Assembly (NCBI RefSeq): GCF_024699985.1
Contig: NZ_JAJONA010000001.1
Location: forward strand, 3,168,501 to 3,232,500
Reading direction: 5' to 3'
Source of the DNA: Phenylobacterium sp. J367
GTDB taxonomy: Bacteria; Pseudomonadota; Alphaproteobacteria; Caulobacterales; Caulobacteraceae
DNA: 64,000 bases
This document shows, piece after piece, positions 1-9,770 of this stretch. Both the position numbers and the translations under genes were made by a program. Numbering within the stretch: the first letter of the stretch is position 1; every line of letters begins with the position of its first letter. The notes beneath the pieces were generated by a model. That model had not been told where the DNA came from. It saw only the letters and a list, made by a program, of their open reading frames with translations, and did not search any database.

Positions 1-2
1 GG

Positions 3-2039
3 GGGAGCGCGGCGGCGCTCGCCCAGCCGCCGGATGCGGTGAAGGTCCGCGCAGCGTACGAGCGTCTCTGCACGGGCGACGCGCCGGCCAGCGTGGCGAC
101 CTGCACTGCGCTCCGGGCCGAGGTCGACAAGGCCGGCGTGCCGGGGACTGTGGGGTGGAGCGGTGTGATGGCGGGAGCGCCGGACGACGGGACCAAGGCG
201 GTGCGCGTCTTCGCCGTGGATCCCCGCGGGCCCGCCGCCGCGGCGGGCGTTCGCACCGGCGACCTCATCGTTGCGGTGGATGGGCAGCCCTTCTCCGAGG
301 TCGGGCCGTTCCTCAAGCACGCGCAGACGCTCAGGGTGCATCAGGCCGTGCGCCTGCGTCTGGTGCGCGGTGAACAGATCCTGGATGTCGGCCTGAAGCT
401 CGCCGAGGCCCCGAAGGCCGCGCCGAAGCTCAACGCGCAACGAACCGAGGCGCGCGGCTATTCGCTGATGAAGCAGCTCAACGGCCTAAGCGGGGCCGGG
501 CTTACGTTCGACAGGATCCGCATCGGAGAGGCTTTTGCCGGGATCTTGGAGGAGAGCGACGCCACGTCCGATTGGGGCAAGCGCGAGGACTGCCTTGAGA
601 TCGCCGACCCTGGGGCCCGGAACCTCATCGCCGTCGTGACGCCCAACGGCGCGCCGATGCGCGTCCACGCCATGCAGGGTCAGTGCGCCTTCGGGGCGCC
701 GTCCACCTCTGCAGCCGGCGCCGATGGCAAGAAGGACTTCGGCATCAACTTCGCGACCCAGGCGGGCGCCAAGACCTACCTGATGGTCTCCGGGCCCGCG
801 AGCCCGCTGCCCTATCGCGTCGTGATCCGTGAGCAGACAGCCAAGGAGACCCTGGCTTGGCGTGAGCAGGTCCGCCAGCGGCAGGTCGCAGCCGAGCAGC
901 GCCGCCGGGCGGAAGAACAGGCCGCGGCGGACCGGCGACAGATGTGGGGCGCGGCCCTCCAAGGCCTCGTTGTGGGCTTCTCCGGGGCCGAGATGCCGGC
1001 GATGCGCGAGGACGGGTCCCTGCCGAACATGCTGGAGACCCTCAATGCCGGCAACGCCGCGCTCGAGCGGAAGAACGCCGAGGGGGCCGCGCGCCTGAAC
1101 GCGACGATCGCCCGGGCCCAGGCCCAGGCCGATATCCAGCGGCGTGAGCAGGCCGCGCTGGCGGCGGCGGACGCCGAGGCGAAAACCCGGCAGCAGACGG
1201 CGAAGGTCGCGCAGGATCGCCAGGCTGCGACCATCGCCTTTGGCAACGCTCGTGCGGGGATAGAACAGAAGCTGCGCGAGGCGGCGACCCGCGGCGATGC
1301 CCAGCAGCTCCAGCTCTGGCGCGAGAGGCTTCGCGAGAACGATGCCCTGGCCGGCCAGTTCGGGGTAACCGAACAGGTCAGGCAGTATGCCCAAACCAAG
1401 GCCGGAACGGGCGTGCTCGGGCAGACGCCGGTGTCCGGGCTCCCCGCGCCGGTGGCCGCACCGTCCGGCCAAGCCGATCGGACTGAGCTTGCGCGGCAGG
1501 AAGCGGGCCGGGGCCAGGTCTGTCTCGACGGCCGCGTGATCGGGGCGCACAACCTCCGCTGCGAGGAGCCGCCGAAGGCGAGCCCCGCCGGCGGCCGCCA
1601 AGCCAGCGGCGTTGCGAATGGCGGGGCCAGCGGCCAGAGCGGCGCCGGGAACTCCGGCCCGCCGCCATCCCGGACCGGGACGGGACAGCCGCCCCGAACA
1701 GGCGCCGCCGTGGAATACGTGCAGCGCCCTGAGGGCGTCACGCTTTGCGAGCTGAAGGGGCCGCAAGCGCAGTTCAAGAACTGGCGGTGCGAGGGCCCGC
1801 TGCAGATGAACTACGTGAACTTCGAGAAGGCCAACTGGACCTCGGCGATGCTCTCGACCTGCGGCGGCAAGGGCCCTGTTCGCGACCTTGGAACGGCGGG
1901 CGGCTACCGCGCCTTCGGCTGTGGCCACGCGATCGACGCCGCGTTTCACAAGGACGTGCCGGCGCTGTTCGGGGTCGAATACGTGGCCGGACGCATCAGC
2001 TACCGTTGCCGGAAGGACCGGACGTCATGCACCCCTTGA
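3..2039 (+). CDS. PDZ-domain exported protein with coiled coil (5' end outside window)
   Basis: The frame is open to the left edge. The codons before the first possible start (GTG at 39) read as an Ala-rich stretch ending AAALAQPPDA, which looks like the end of a signal peptide, so the true start lies outside the window. A PDZ domain at about nt 195-400 has the GPAAAAGVRTGDLIVAVDG core, typical of periplasmic ligand-binding PDZ modules. About nt 840-1340 is Glu/Gln/Arg/Ala-rich and predicted coiled coil. The C-terminal third has a Gly/Ser/Pro-rich linker and two related Cys-bounded segments, each ending RCE-x-P, then more cysteines that could form disulfides in the periplasm. There is no protease triad, so it is not a DegP-type enzyme. 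It is probably a periplasmic scaffold; the function is unknown. Confidence 0.7.
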   Translation, partial: GSAAALAQPPDAVKVRAAYERLCTGDAPASVATCTALRAEVDKAGVPGTVGWSGVMAGAPDDGTKAVRVFAVDPRGPAAAAGVRTGDLIVAVDGQPFSEVGPFLKHAQTLRVHQAVRLRLVRGEQILDVGLKLAEAPKAAPKLNAQRTEARGYSLMKQLNGLSGAGLTFDRIRIGEAFAGILEESDATSDWGKREDCLEIADPGARNLIAVVTPNGAPMRVHAMQGQCAFGAPSTSAAGADGKKDFGINFATQAGAKTYLMVSGPASPLPYRVVIREQTAKETLAWREQVRQRQVAAEQRRRAEEQAAADRRQMWGAALQGLVVGFSGAEMPAMREDGSLPNMLETLNAGNAALERKNAEGAARLNATIARAQAQADIQRREQAALAAADAEAKTRQQTAKVAQDRQAATIAFGNARAGIEQKLREAATRGDAQQLQLWRERLRENDALAGQFGVTEQVRQYAQTKAGTGVLGQTPVSGLPAPVAAPSGQADRTELARQEAGRGQVCLDGRVIGAHNLRCEEPPKASPAGGRQASGVANGGASGQSGAGNSGPPPSRTGTGQPPRTGAAVEYVQRPEGVTLCELKGPQAQFKNWRCEGPLQMNYVNFEKANWTSAMLSTCGGKGPVRDLGTAGGYRAFGCGHAIDAAFHKDVPALFGVEYVAGRISYRCRKDRTSCTP

Positions 2040-2249
2040 GTGACCACCGCTGACCATCCGCCCAGGGTCGGCTGCGACTGCTCGCGCCTCGTTTGGTGGG
2101 GCTACGAGGGGACACAGGTCACGCTCTACGCTGTGAGCTTCCGCAAGGGCGGCAAGCCGTTGGCGCGCGGATTGGCCCCACCGATCGGCACTGGCGCCTT
2201 GCAACCATTCCGGGCAGATTGCCGTCTCAACGAGTGCGTGAGGCGACGG

Positions 2250-3461
2250 ATGCCGCTGGATGTACAGGCTGACGTCGCGGCCATCGCGTCGATCGACGCC
2301 GTTCCCAAGCTCCTGGAAGTGATCTGCCGTTCGACGGGGATGGGCTTTGCGGCCGTCGCGCGGGTGACGGATGACCGCTGGGTGGCCTGCGCCGTGCGGG
2401 ACGAGATCGCCTTCGGGCTCGAGCCCGGGAGCGAGCTCGATGTGGTCACCACCATTTGCGACGAAATCCGGGCGAGCGGTGACGCCGTGGTGATCGACCA
2501 CGTCGACGAGGACGCCGCGTTCCGCGGCCACGCCACGCCGGCGCAGTACGGCTTCCAGAGCTACATCTCGGTCCCGATCCGCTACGAGGGCGAGTTCTTC
2601 GGAACGCTCTGCGCCATCGATCCCAAGCCCCGGGCGCTCAAGGCCTCGACGGCGCTGAAGACGTTCGAACTCTTCGCCGAGCTCATCGGCGCACAGCTCG
2701 CCGCGCAACGCCGGCTCGAGATCAGCCAGCAGGCCGTCGTCTCGGCGCACGAGACGGCGGAGCTGCGGGAGCAGTTCATCGCCGTCCTGGGTCATGATCT
2801 TCGCAACCCGCTGGCCTCGATCGCCGGTGGGCTCCACCTGCTGCGGAAGGCGGAGCTCGACGCCCGGGCTCACACGATCGTGCAGGGCATGGGCGAGAGC
2901 GTCGATCGTATCGCGGGCCTGATCGACAACCTGCTGGACCTCGCCCGCGGACGGCTCGGCGGCGGGTTCCACGTGGACCGCAGGGCGGACGCGGACCTTC
3001 AGGGCGCCCTCACGCAGGTGGTCCGCGAGCTGCAACTGGCCCATCAGGATCGCGAGATCCGTACGGACATCCGGCTTCCCGCAAGCGTCGAGGCGGACGC
3101 CCGGCGCCTGGCGCAGCTTCTGTCGAACCTGCTGGCCAACGCGCTCACTCACGGGTCTCCGACCGAGCCGATCCGTGTCCAGGCGGGGATCGTCGACGGA
3201 CGCCTGGAGATCTCCGTCGTCAACGGCGGCGAGCCGATCCCGGAGGTCGCACGCGCGAAGCTGTTCCAGCCCTTCAGCCGCTCGTCCGTGCGTCCGCGCC
3301 AGGAGGGCCTCGGGCTCGGGCTGTGGATCTGCGCGCAGATCGCGGCCGCCCACGGCGGTGAGCTCAGCGTCGAGAGCGACGAGACCCGGACCCGCTTCTC
3401 CTTCCGCATGCCGGTCGGCGTCGAAACGTCGGCCGGGGCGCCTGTCGCCATGGCCGAATAG
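2250..3461 (+). CDS. GAF-domain sensor histidine kinase
   Basis: This is a soluble sensor kinase of 403 residues. A GAF domain (about residues 10-165) precedes a HisKA dimerisation domain with phospho-acceptor His182 in GHDLRNPL. A HATPase_c domain follows, with N box (LLSNLLANALTHGS) and G box (EGLGLGLWICAQIAAAHGG). There are no membrane segments, so it senses a cytoplasmic signal or is fed by a partner. The frame is open back to 2040, but those 70 extra residues show no domain character. The ATG at 2250 is preceded by a GAGGCG ribosome-binding site and opens directly into the GAF domain. Only 14 bp separate it from the next kinase, so the two are probably co-transcribed. No response regulator is adjacent. 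Confidence 0.88.
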   Translation: MPLDVQADVAAIASIDAVPKLLEVICRSTGMGFAAVARVTDDRWVACAVRDEIAFGLEPGSELDVVTTICDEIRASGDAVVIDHVDEDAAFRGHATPAQYGFQSYISVPIRYEGEFFGTLCAIDPKPRALKASTALKTFELFAELIGAQLAAQRRLEISQQAVVSAHETAELREQFIAVLGHDLRNPLASIAGGLHLLRKAELDARAHTIVQGMGESVDRIAGLIDNLLDLARGRLGGGFHVDRRADADLQGALTQVVRELQLAHQDREIRTDIRLPASVEADARRLAQLLSNLLANALTHGSPTEPIRVQAGIVDGRLEISVVNGGEPIPEVARAKLFQPFSRSSVRPRQEGLGLGLWICAQIAAAHGGELSVESDETRTRFSFRMPVGVETSAGAPVAMAE

Positions 3462-3475
3462 CCGGAAAGCTGGCC

Positions 3476-5038
3476 ATGACCGACCCCCCGCCCGCGGCCG
3501 AAGCCGCTCCGGTTTCCCTCAGCCGCCTGTACCTGGCCGTGCACGAGCTCACGGCGGCGACGCGCACGAGCGAGGTGCTGGAGGTCCTGCGCCACGCCGT
3601 GCGCACCCTGACCCTGGCGCGCGGCGTGGCGGTGGTCGCGCGGGCGGAGGGCCTGTGCCACTACCTTGCCGACGACGCCGGGAGCGCACTGTGGCCGGAG
3701 CGGCGCTTCCCCATGGAAGAGTGTGTCTCGGGATGGGCGATGCTGAACGGGGCGCCGGCGGTCATCTCCGACATCTACCTGGACAATCGGATCCCGCACG
3801 AAATCTACCGGTCCACCTTCGTGCGCAGCCTGATCATGACGCCGATCGGCGAGGGCCGCGCCTACGCGGCCTTCGGGGCCTACTGGGACCATACCCGTCA
3901 GCACAGCCCGGCCGACGTCGAGTTGCTCGGCGCCCTCGGCAGCTGCGCCGCGAGCGCCCTCGAACGGATCTGGCTCGCCGAGCAGCTCGACGATCAGCGC
4001 CGCGCGTCCCGCGACCCGCCGCCGGCGACGGACGAGGAAGGACCGGATCTGCTGGAGTCCTTGCTTCGCCGCGAGGGCGAACTGGCGGACGCGCATCGCC
4101 GGCTGAACGCGATTCTCGACAACGCGACGGTTGCCGTCTTCCTGATGGATGAACGCCAGCGGTGCGCCTACATGAACGCCGCTGCCGAGACGCTGACCGG
4201 CTATACCTTCGCCGAGACCGCCGGCCGGACCCTGCACGAGATGGTGCACCACACGCGCCCGGACGGAAGTCCGTATCCGCTCGAGGAATGTCCCATCGAC
4301 CGGGCGTTTCCGGACCGCGCCCGGATGCAGGGCGAGGAGATGTTCGTACGGCGGGATGGCAGCTTCTACCCGATCGCCTTCACCGCGAGCCCGATCCTGG
4401 ACGAGGAGTCCCGCGCGGTCGGCACGATCCTCGAGGTTCAGGACCTCAGCGAGCGCAAGGCGGCCGACGCCGCGCGCGAACTGCTCATGCGCGAGGTCGA
4501 TCACCGGTCCCGCAACGTGCTCGCGGTTGTCCAGTCCGTGCTCCGCCTGAGCAAGGGGAGCGATCCGACGCAGCTCAAGGCGGCGGTCGGCGACCGGATC
4601 GACGTCCTGGCGCGCGCGCAGTCGTCGCTGGCCCGCACCAACTGGCAGGGCGCCCGGCTCAGGGATCTGATCCAGGCCGAGGTCGAGGCCGTCACGTCTC
4701 TGGACCGCGTGGGCCTCTCCGGCGACGACCTCATGCTGGAGGTCGAGCAGGTGCAGCCCATGTGCATGATCCTGCACGAACTTGCCGCCAACGCGTCGAA
4801 GCACGGGGCGCTCTCCGAACCGGCCGGCAGGCTGGAGATCAGCTGGAGCCAGGCCGGCGGTCGCCTCATGTCCCTGACCTGGCGCGAGACCGGCGGCCCT
4901 CCCGTCACCCCGCCCGCGGACGGCGGCCTCGGGTCACGGCTCATCCATCAGGTGGCGCGGCAGCTGGGCGCCAGCGTGAACCTGGCGTGGCCCGAAACCG
5001 GGCTGGTGGTCACGCTGCGGGCCGATCCGGCCCCCTGA
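3476..5038 (+). CDS. GAF-PAS HWE-family sensor histidine kinase
   Basis: The 520-residue kinase has an N-terminal GAF domain (about 15-165), a short coiled linker, a PAS domain (about 215-335, with the typical NAAAETLTGYTFAE core) and a C-terminal HWE/HisKA_2 transmitter. The acceptor is His343 in REVDHRSRNVLAVVQS, the N box is ELAANASKHGAL, and a W-x-E motif (TWRETGGPPV) followed by GLGSRLI marks the HWE class. HWE kinases are common in alphaproteobacteria and often act in light, redox or general-stress signalling; the PAS domain here lacks the LOV cysteine motif, so a flavin photosensor is unlikely. It follows the GAF kinase by 14 bp. No cognate regulator lies in the window, although an HPt protein is encoded about 420 bp downstream. 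Confidence 0.9.
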   Translation: MTDPPPAAEAAPVSLSRLYLAVHELTAATRTSEVLEVLRHAVRTLTLARGVAVVARAEGLCHYLADDAGSALWPERRFPMEECVSGWAMLNGAPAVISDIYLDNRIPHEIYRSTFVRSLIMTPIGEGRAYAAFGAYWDHTRQHSPADVELLGALGSCAASALERIWLAEQLDDQRRASRDPPPATDEEGPDLLESLLRREGELADAHRRLNAILDNATVAVFLMDERQRCAYMNAAAETLTGYTFAETAGRTLHEMVHHTRPDGSPYPLEECPIDRAFPDRARMQGEEMFVRRDGSFYPIAFTASPILDEESRAVGTILEVQDLSERKAADAARELLMREVDHRSRNVLAVVQSVLRLSKGSDPTQLKAAVGDRIDVLARAQSSLARTNWQGARLRDLIQAEVEAVTSLDRVGLSGDDLMLEVEQVQPMCMILHELAANASKHGALSEPAGRLEISWSQAGGRLMSLTWRETGGPPVTPPADGGLGSRLIHQVARQLGASVNLAWPETGLVVTLRADPAP

Positions 5039-5286
5039 TCCGCACCCGCGCGGCGGCAGACGAGGTCGCGTCAGTCCGCTGTCGGCGTCCCACACCTGGT
5101 GGACGGTCTGACGCATGGAGGCTTGCACCCTGCAGTTCATCCACACTCGGCCCCCGGGCGTGGGCGACGTCGCGCTGCGCAGGTTCATGAGGTGATCGCA
5201 GCCAATCCGAACGCGTCCCTCCGCTGGGAGCGGGAAGGCGCTCCGCGTCCTGGGCCCTGCAAGGCTCGAAAAGCGAGAGAAGAGTT

Positions 5287-5362
<76 letters not shown>

Positions 5363-5458
5363 GTCCCGGCTCCGGAGACCCAAGGGTCGGCCGGCGGCGA
5401 GGGCGCGGAAAATACGCGAAATCGCGGGCTTGGCAAGGCGTGTAGGCGGAGTTGTTGC

Positions 5459-5782
5459 GTGACGGCGAGCGATCAGACGCAAATTATTGATTTTGCTTAC
5501 CTCGAAGGTTTCGCCGCTGGCGACATGGAGGTGGTTCTCGACGTCCTCGCGCTCTTTTGCCAGCAGGCCGAGAGCTGGGCGGAGGGCCTTGACTCCTCGA
5601 ACCCGGACTGGCGCGCCGTGACGCACACCATCAAGGGCGCCGCGAGGGGCATCGGCGCCCGGACGCTCGGCGACGCGTGCGAGACGGCGGAATTCGGCGC
5701 GACCGAGGACCTGCCCGCCGCGAAGGCGGCGCTCGACGACGCGGTGGCCGAGATCCGCCTCTACCGGGCGAAGCGGAGCTAG
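5459..5782 (+). CDS. HPt (histidine phosphotransfer) domain protein
   Basis: This stand-alone HPt protein of about 107 residues relays phosphate between kinases and response regulators. The HPt signature is AVTHTIKGAARGIGARTLGDACETAE, with phosphorylatable His56 followed by the usual Lys-Gly. The frame is open further upstream through the tRNA gene, which cannot be coding; GTG at 5459 is the first start after the tRNA and gives a normal HPt length. The gene ends in a CTAG shared with the convergent LysR gene. Its position downstream of two response-regulator-less kinases makes it a candidate phosphorelay partner, but this is inference. Confidence 0.85.
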   Translation: MTASDQTQIIDFAYLEGFAAGDMEVVLDVLALFCQQAESWAEGLDSSNPDWRAVTHTIKGAARGIGARTLGDACETAEFGATEDLPAAKAALDDAVAEIRLYRAKRS

Positions 5783-6735
5783 ATTCCCGCGCCGTGGTCG
5801 ATGGCGGCCAGCGCTGCTTCGTGGGCGGCGGCCTCGGCCTCGATCCAGCTGATGAAGGCCTTCACCTGGGGCAGGCGGCCCTTCGCCTTGGGATGGACGA
5901 GGTAGTAGGCGAAGTCGACGGCGGTGGCGATCTGCAGCGGCGCGATCAGGCGGCCGGCGTCGAGGTCGGCCTGGGCGAGGGTCCGCTTGGCCAGCGCCAC
6001 GCCCCGGCCGTTGGCGGCGGCCTCAATCACCAGGCTCGACTGGTTGAACCGCGGCCCGCGGTGGCCGTCGATACCGCGCAGGCCGCGGGCGGCCAGCCAC
6101 ATGGGCCAGTCCGGGCAGCTGTCGTCGATCTCCGGCGAGCCGTCGTGCAGCAGGATGTGGTTCTTGAGGTCTTCCGGCGTATCGAGGGGGACCTCCTTCA
6201 GGAGCTCCGGGCTGATCACGGGGATGACGGTCTCGCTGACGAGGCGCTTGACCTCCAGGCCCGGATAGCGGCCGGCGCCATAGCGGATCGCCAGGTCGAC
6301 CTCGCCGGCGGTGAGGTCGACGAGTTCCATGCCGGCGGAGAGCCAGACGTCCACCTGCGGATGGGCGCGCTCGAAGGCGCCGAGCCTCGGCACCAGCCAT
6401 TTGGCGGCGAAGGAGGGGGGCGCGGTGATCGTCAGGCGCCGGCCGTCCACCGCGGCGGTGAGCAGGCTGGCCGCCTCGGCAAGGCGGTCGAAGGCCTCCC
6501 GAAGGGCCGGCAGAGCCGTCTGGGCGGCGTCGGTCAGCAGCAGGCCCTTGGGGGTGCGCTTGAAGAGCGCCGCGCCCACATAGTCCTCGAGATTCTGGAT
6601 CTGTTGGGAGACCGCCCCGGGCGTCACGGAGAGCTCGTCCGCCGCCCGGCTGAAGTTCAGGTGGCGCGCCGCCGCCTCGAATGCCCGCAGCGCGTTCAGG
6701 GGCGGCAGGCGGCGGCGCTCGGGCGTTCGTTCCAT
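5779..6735 (-). CDS. LysR-family transcriptional regulator, GcvA-like
   Basis: This 318-residue LTTR has an N-terminal winged helix-turn-helix (about 10-70: PPLNALRAFEAAARHLNFSRAADEL then TPGAVSQQIQNLE). A LysR substrate-binding domain (about 95-300) follows. The PPLNALRAFEAAARH opening is characteristic of the GcvA subgroup. It is divergent from the sulfur-assimilation operon, with 172 bp between the starts. LTTRs often control the divergent neighbour, but GcvA-type regulators also act on unrelated targets, so control of the sulfur genes is only a hypothesis. Its last 4 bp (CTAG) overlap the HPt gene. Confidence 0.92.
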   Translation of the reverse strand: MERTPERRRLPPLNALRAFEAAARHLNFSRAADELSVTPGAVSQQIQNLEDYVGAALFKRTPKGLLLTDAAQTALPALREAFDRLAEAASLLTAAVDGRRLTITAPPSFAAKWLVPRLGAFERAHPQVDVWLSAGMELVDLTAGEVDLAIRYGAGRYPGLEVKRLVSETVIPVISPELLKEVPLDTPEDLKNHILLHDGSPEIDDSCPDWPMWLAARGLRGIDGHRGPRFNQSSLVIEAAANGRGVALAKRTLAQADLDAGRLIAPLQIATAVDFAYYLVHPKAKGRLPQVKAFISWIEAEAAAHEAALAAIDHGAGI

Positions 6736-6907
6736 AAGATTCTCTGACAGCCCCGACAGAAGTCTTGCCGTTGCGAATTGGACCGCCCGACACCTATTTG
6801 CAAGCGTCCGCCGCTGTATTGGCCCTTTTCATCGGCGGGCTCGAGGCGGGACGGGCCAGGGGTCCCGTCTCTGACTCAGGGCGAAGCGCGTTTAGAGAAG
6901 CTAATTC

Positions 6908-7750
6908 ATGCCGCATCCCACCGACAAGATCAGAGCCCGGTCCAAGCGCGCCGACCGGCTGGTCGTGCTGGGCGGCAGGCCGGCCCGCCGGCCGGGCGAG
7001 GTGTGGCTGGTGGGCGCCGGTCCTGGCGACCCCGAACTCCTGACGATCAAGGCGCTGAAGGTGCTGCAGCGGGCCGAGGTGGTGGTCCACGACGGCCTGG
7101 TCTCGGACGAGATCCTGGCGCTGGCCCCCGAGGGCGCGCGCCTGATCTCGGTCGCCAAGCGCAAGTCCCGCCATTCCTACAGCCAGGACGAGATCAACCG
7201 GATGCTCGTGGCCTTCGCGCTCGAGGGCCTGAACGTCGTGCGCCTGAAGGGCGGCGATCCGTTCATCTTCGGCCGCGGCGGTGAGGAACTGGAAGCCTGC
7301 CGGGAAGGCGGCGTCGAATGCCATGTGGTCCCGGGCGTCACGGCGGCGCTGGCGGCCGGCGCTTCGGCCGGCGCGCCCCTGACCCACAGGGGCTCGGCCC
7401 AGGCGGTCACCTTCGTCACCGGCCATGCGGCCAAGGGCGCGGAGCCCGACCTCGACTGGGAAGGACTCGCCCGGGCCAACCACACGGTCGTCATCTACAT
7501 GGGCCTCTCCATGGTCGCCCCGATCGCCGCGCGCCTGATGGCCGCCGGCCGGGCGGCGGCGACGCCGGCCCTGATCGTCGAGAACGCCAGCCGGAGCGAC
7601 GAGCGCCGGGTCGTGACGACCCTGGCGGGCCTGGCCGAGGCCGCGGCCTCGCTCTCCGGCCCGGCCCTGCTGATCGTCGGCGAGGCCATGGCTCTGGCTC
7701 AGGCCGGCGGCGGCGAAGTCGAAGCTCTGATCCGGGAGGCGCGCGCATGA
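6908..7750 (+). CDS. cobA: Uroporphyrinogen-III C-methyltransferase (SUMT)
   Basis: The 280-residue protein methylates uroporphyrinogen III at C-2 and C-7 with S-adenosylmethionine to give precorrin-2, the precursor of siroheme. The tetrapyrrole methylase signatures are present: VGAGPGDPELLT near residue 37, VVVHDGLVS, and GGDPFIFGRGGEE near residue 115. The CysG dehydrogenase/ferrochelatase half is absent, so another enzyme must finish siroheme. It heads the sulfur operon, which fits a role in supplying siroheme to the downstream sulfite reductase. Its stop overlaps the next start as ATGA. Confidence 0.95.
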   Translation: MPHPTDKIRARSKRADRLVVLGGRPARRPGEVWLVGAGPGDPELLTIKALKVLQRAEVVVHDGLVSDEILALAPEGARLISVAKRKSRHSYSQDEINRMLVAFALEGLNVVRLKGGDPFIFGRGGEELEACREGGVECHVVPGVTAALAAGASAGAPLTHRGSAQAVTFVTGHAAKGAEPDLDWEGLARANHTVVIYMGLSMVAPIAARLMAAGRAAATPALIVENASRSDERRVVTTLAGLAEAAASLSGPALLIVGEAMALAQAGGGEVEALIREARA

Positions 7751-8103
7751 AGGCGCTGACGGCCAATCGTCTGAGCGACGGCGAAGTGGTGTTCTGGAAA
7801 GGCGGCCAGTGGGTCGAGCGCTTCGGCGACGCCGAGGTGTTCGCCGACGACGAGGCGGCGATCGCGGCCGAGGCTCACGGCAAGAACCAGCCGACCGTCG
7901 TGGTGGACGCCTATCTGATCGACCTCGTGGAAAGCGAGGGGCTGTGGGCGCCGGTGTCGTTCCGGGAGCGTATCCGCGCGCTCGGGCCCACCAACCTGAA
8001 CCACGGCAAGCAGGAGGAGGGCGGCGCGGCCATCCAGGCCCTGCAGCACGCCCATGGCGCGGCCCGATCCTCGGGCCGGGTCAATCTGATCAAGCGCAAG
8101 TAG
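7747..8103 (+). CDS. DUF2849 protein of the sulfite reductase operon
   Basis: This small protein of 118 residues matches the DUF2849 family found almost only in alphaproteobacteria, directly in front of cysI-type genes. It starts LTANRLSDGEVVFW and has a Tyr-Leu-Ile-Asp segment in the middle. There is no signal peptide or membrane segment. The start ATG overlaps the cobA stop, implying translational coupling, and cysI begins 11 bp downstream. The family has no established biochemical role. Its fixed gene context suggests an accessory to siroheme-dependent sulfite reduction. Confidence 0.9.
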   Translation: MKALTANRLSDGEVVFWKGGQWVERFGDAEVFADDEAAIAAEAHGKNQPTVVVDAYLIDLVESEGLWAPVSFRERIRALGPTNLNHGKQEEGGAAIQALQHAHGAARSSGRVNLIKRK

Positions 8104-8114
8104 GGGGCGCTCCG

Positions 8115-9770
8115 ATGTACCAGTACGACACCATCGACAAGGCCATGCTGGAGGACCGGGCGGCGGAGTTCCGCGGCCAGGTCGCGCGGCGGCTGGCCGG
8201 CGAGATCACCGAGGACCAGTTCAAGCCGATCCGGCTGATGAACGGCCTCTACCTGCAGCTCCACGCCTACATGCTGCGGGTGGCGATCCCCTACGGCACG
8301 CTGAATCCGACGCAGCTCCGCAAGCTCGCCTGGATCGCGCGGACCTACGACAAGGGCTACGGCCACTTCACGACGCGCACCAACCTGCAGTTCCACTGGA
8401 TCAAGCTGGCCGACACGCCGGAGATCCTGGACCAGCTGGCGAGCGTCGACCTGCACGCCATCCAGACCAGCGGCAACTGCATCCGCAACGTCACTTCCGA
8501 CCCCTACGCGGGCGCCACGGCCGAGGAGCTGGACGACCCGCGCGTCTGGGCCGAGGCCATGCGCCAGTGGTCGACTTTCCACCCCGAATTTTCGTTCCTG
8601 CCGCGCAAGTTCAAGATCGCGATCACCGCCGCGCCGAAGGACCGGACCGCGGCCAAGGTGCACGACATCGGCCTCGTCCTGCGCCGCGCCCGCGACGGGG
8701 CGCTGGGCTTCGAGGTGATGGTCGGCGGCGGCCTGGGGCGCACGCCCTATGTCGGGCCGACGATCCGCGAGTTCCTGCCGGCCAACCGGCTGTTCTCGTA
8801 CCTGGAGGCTATCCTGCGCGTGTACAACCGCCACGGTCGGCGGGACAACGCGTTCAAGGCGCGGATCAAGATCCTGGTCGCCGCCCTCGGCAAGGAGGAG
8901 TTCGCCCGCCAGGTCGAGGCCGAGTGGGCCAAGATCGGCGACTCGACCGACCTGCCGGACACCGAGCTCGCCCGCATCCGCGGCGCGTTCGCGCCGAAGA
9001 GCTTCGAGACCCTGCCGGCCCGCTCGGAAGCCTTCGAGACCGCCAAGGCGGCCGACCCGGCCTTCGCCCGGTTCGTGCGCAACAACGTCAAGCCGCACAA
9101 GAAGCCCGGCTACGCCATCGTCGACGTCAGCCTGAAGGCGATCGGCGACACGCCCGGCGACGCGTCGGCCGAGCAGATGGAGGTCGTCGCCGACCTCGCC
9201 GAGCGCTACGGCCAGGGCGACGTGCGCGTGACCCACGAGCAGAACCTCGTCCTGCCGCACGTGAAGCTGGACGACCTGCCGGTCGTGCATGCGGCTCTGG
9301 CCGCGGCCGGACTGGCCACGCCGAACATCAACCTGATCAGCGACATCATCGCCTGCCCGGGGCTGGACTACTGCGCGCTCGCCAACGCCCGGGCGATCCC
9401 GATCGCCCAGCACATCGCCGAGAAGTTTCGCGACCAGGAGCGCGCCGAGCGGGTGGGCGAGCTGAAGATCAAGATCAGCGGCTGCATCAACGCCTGCGGC
9501 CACCACCACGTGGGCCACATCGGCATCCTGGGCGTCGATAAGAAGGGCGAGGAGTTCTATCAGCTCACGCTCGGCGGCTCCGGGGCGGAGGACGCGACGG
9601 TCGGCCAGATCCTGGGGCCGGCGCTGCCCTACGACCGGGTGGCGGACGCCGTGGACACGCTCGTGGACGTCTACCTGCGCGAGCGCCAGGGCGACGAGCG
9701 GTTCCTCGACACCTTCCGGCGCACGGGCACGGCGCCCTTCAAGGAGGCCGTCTATGCCGACGTACATTAG
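8115..9770 (+). CDS. cysI: Sulfite reductase hemoprotein beta subunit, CysI/NirA-type
   Basis: The 551-residue siroheme/[4Fe-4S] enzyme reduces sulfite to sulfide with six electrons. Ferredoxin-like half domains are seen at about 60-130 and 330-410. The siroheme-contacting TSGNCIRNV lies near 122, and the cluster-binding pair C-x5-C (CPGLDYC) and C-x3-C (SGCINACG) lies in the last third, as expected for this family. No cysJ flavoprotein is encoded nearby. Electrons may come from ferredoxin via the ferredoxin-NADP reductase gene at the end of the operon. The last 17 bp overlap the DUF934 gene. Confidence 0.95.
   Translation: MYQYDTIDKAMLEDRAAEFRGQVARRLAGEITEDQFKPIRLMNGLYLQLHAYMLRVAIPYGTLNPTQLRKLAWIARTYDKGYGHFTTRTNLQFHWIKLADTPEILDQLASVDLHAIQTSGNCIRNVTSDPYAGATAEELDDPRVWAEAMRQWSTFHPEFSFLPRKFKIAITAAPKDRTAAKVHDIGLVLRRARDGALGFEVMVGGGLGRTPYVGPTIREFLPANRLFSYLEAILRVYNRHGRRDNAFKARIKILVAALGKEEFARQVEAEWAKIGDSTDLPDTELARIRGAFAPKSFETLPARSEAFETAKAADPAFARFVRNNVKPHKKPGYAIVDVSLKAIGDTPGDASAEQMEVVADLAERYGQGDVRVTHEQNLVLPHVKLDDLPVVHAALAAAGLATPNINLISDIIACPGLDYCALANARAIPIAQHIAEKFRDQERAERVGELKIKISGCINACGHHHVGHIGILGVDKKGEEFYQLTLGGSGAEDATVGQILGPALPYDRVADAVDTLVDVYLRERQGDERFLDTFRRTGTAPFKEAVYADVH

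Noticed and set aside
2040..2249. 70-residue N-terminal extension of the GAF kinase
   Set aside because: No conserved features; the ATG at 2250 has a ribosome-binding site and leads directly into the GAF domain.
5039..5286. Possible small genes between the HWE kinase and tRNA-Lys
   Set aside because: Open frames on both strands run through the tRNA and lack ribosome-binding sites and any recognisable domain; nothing supportable was found.
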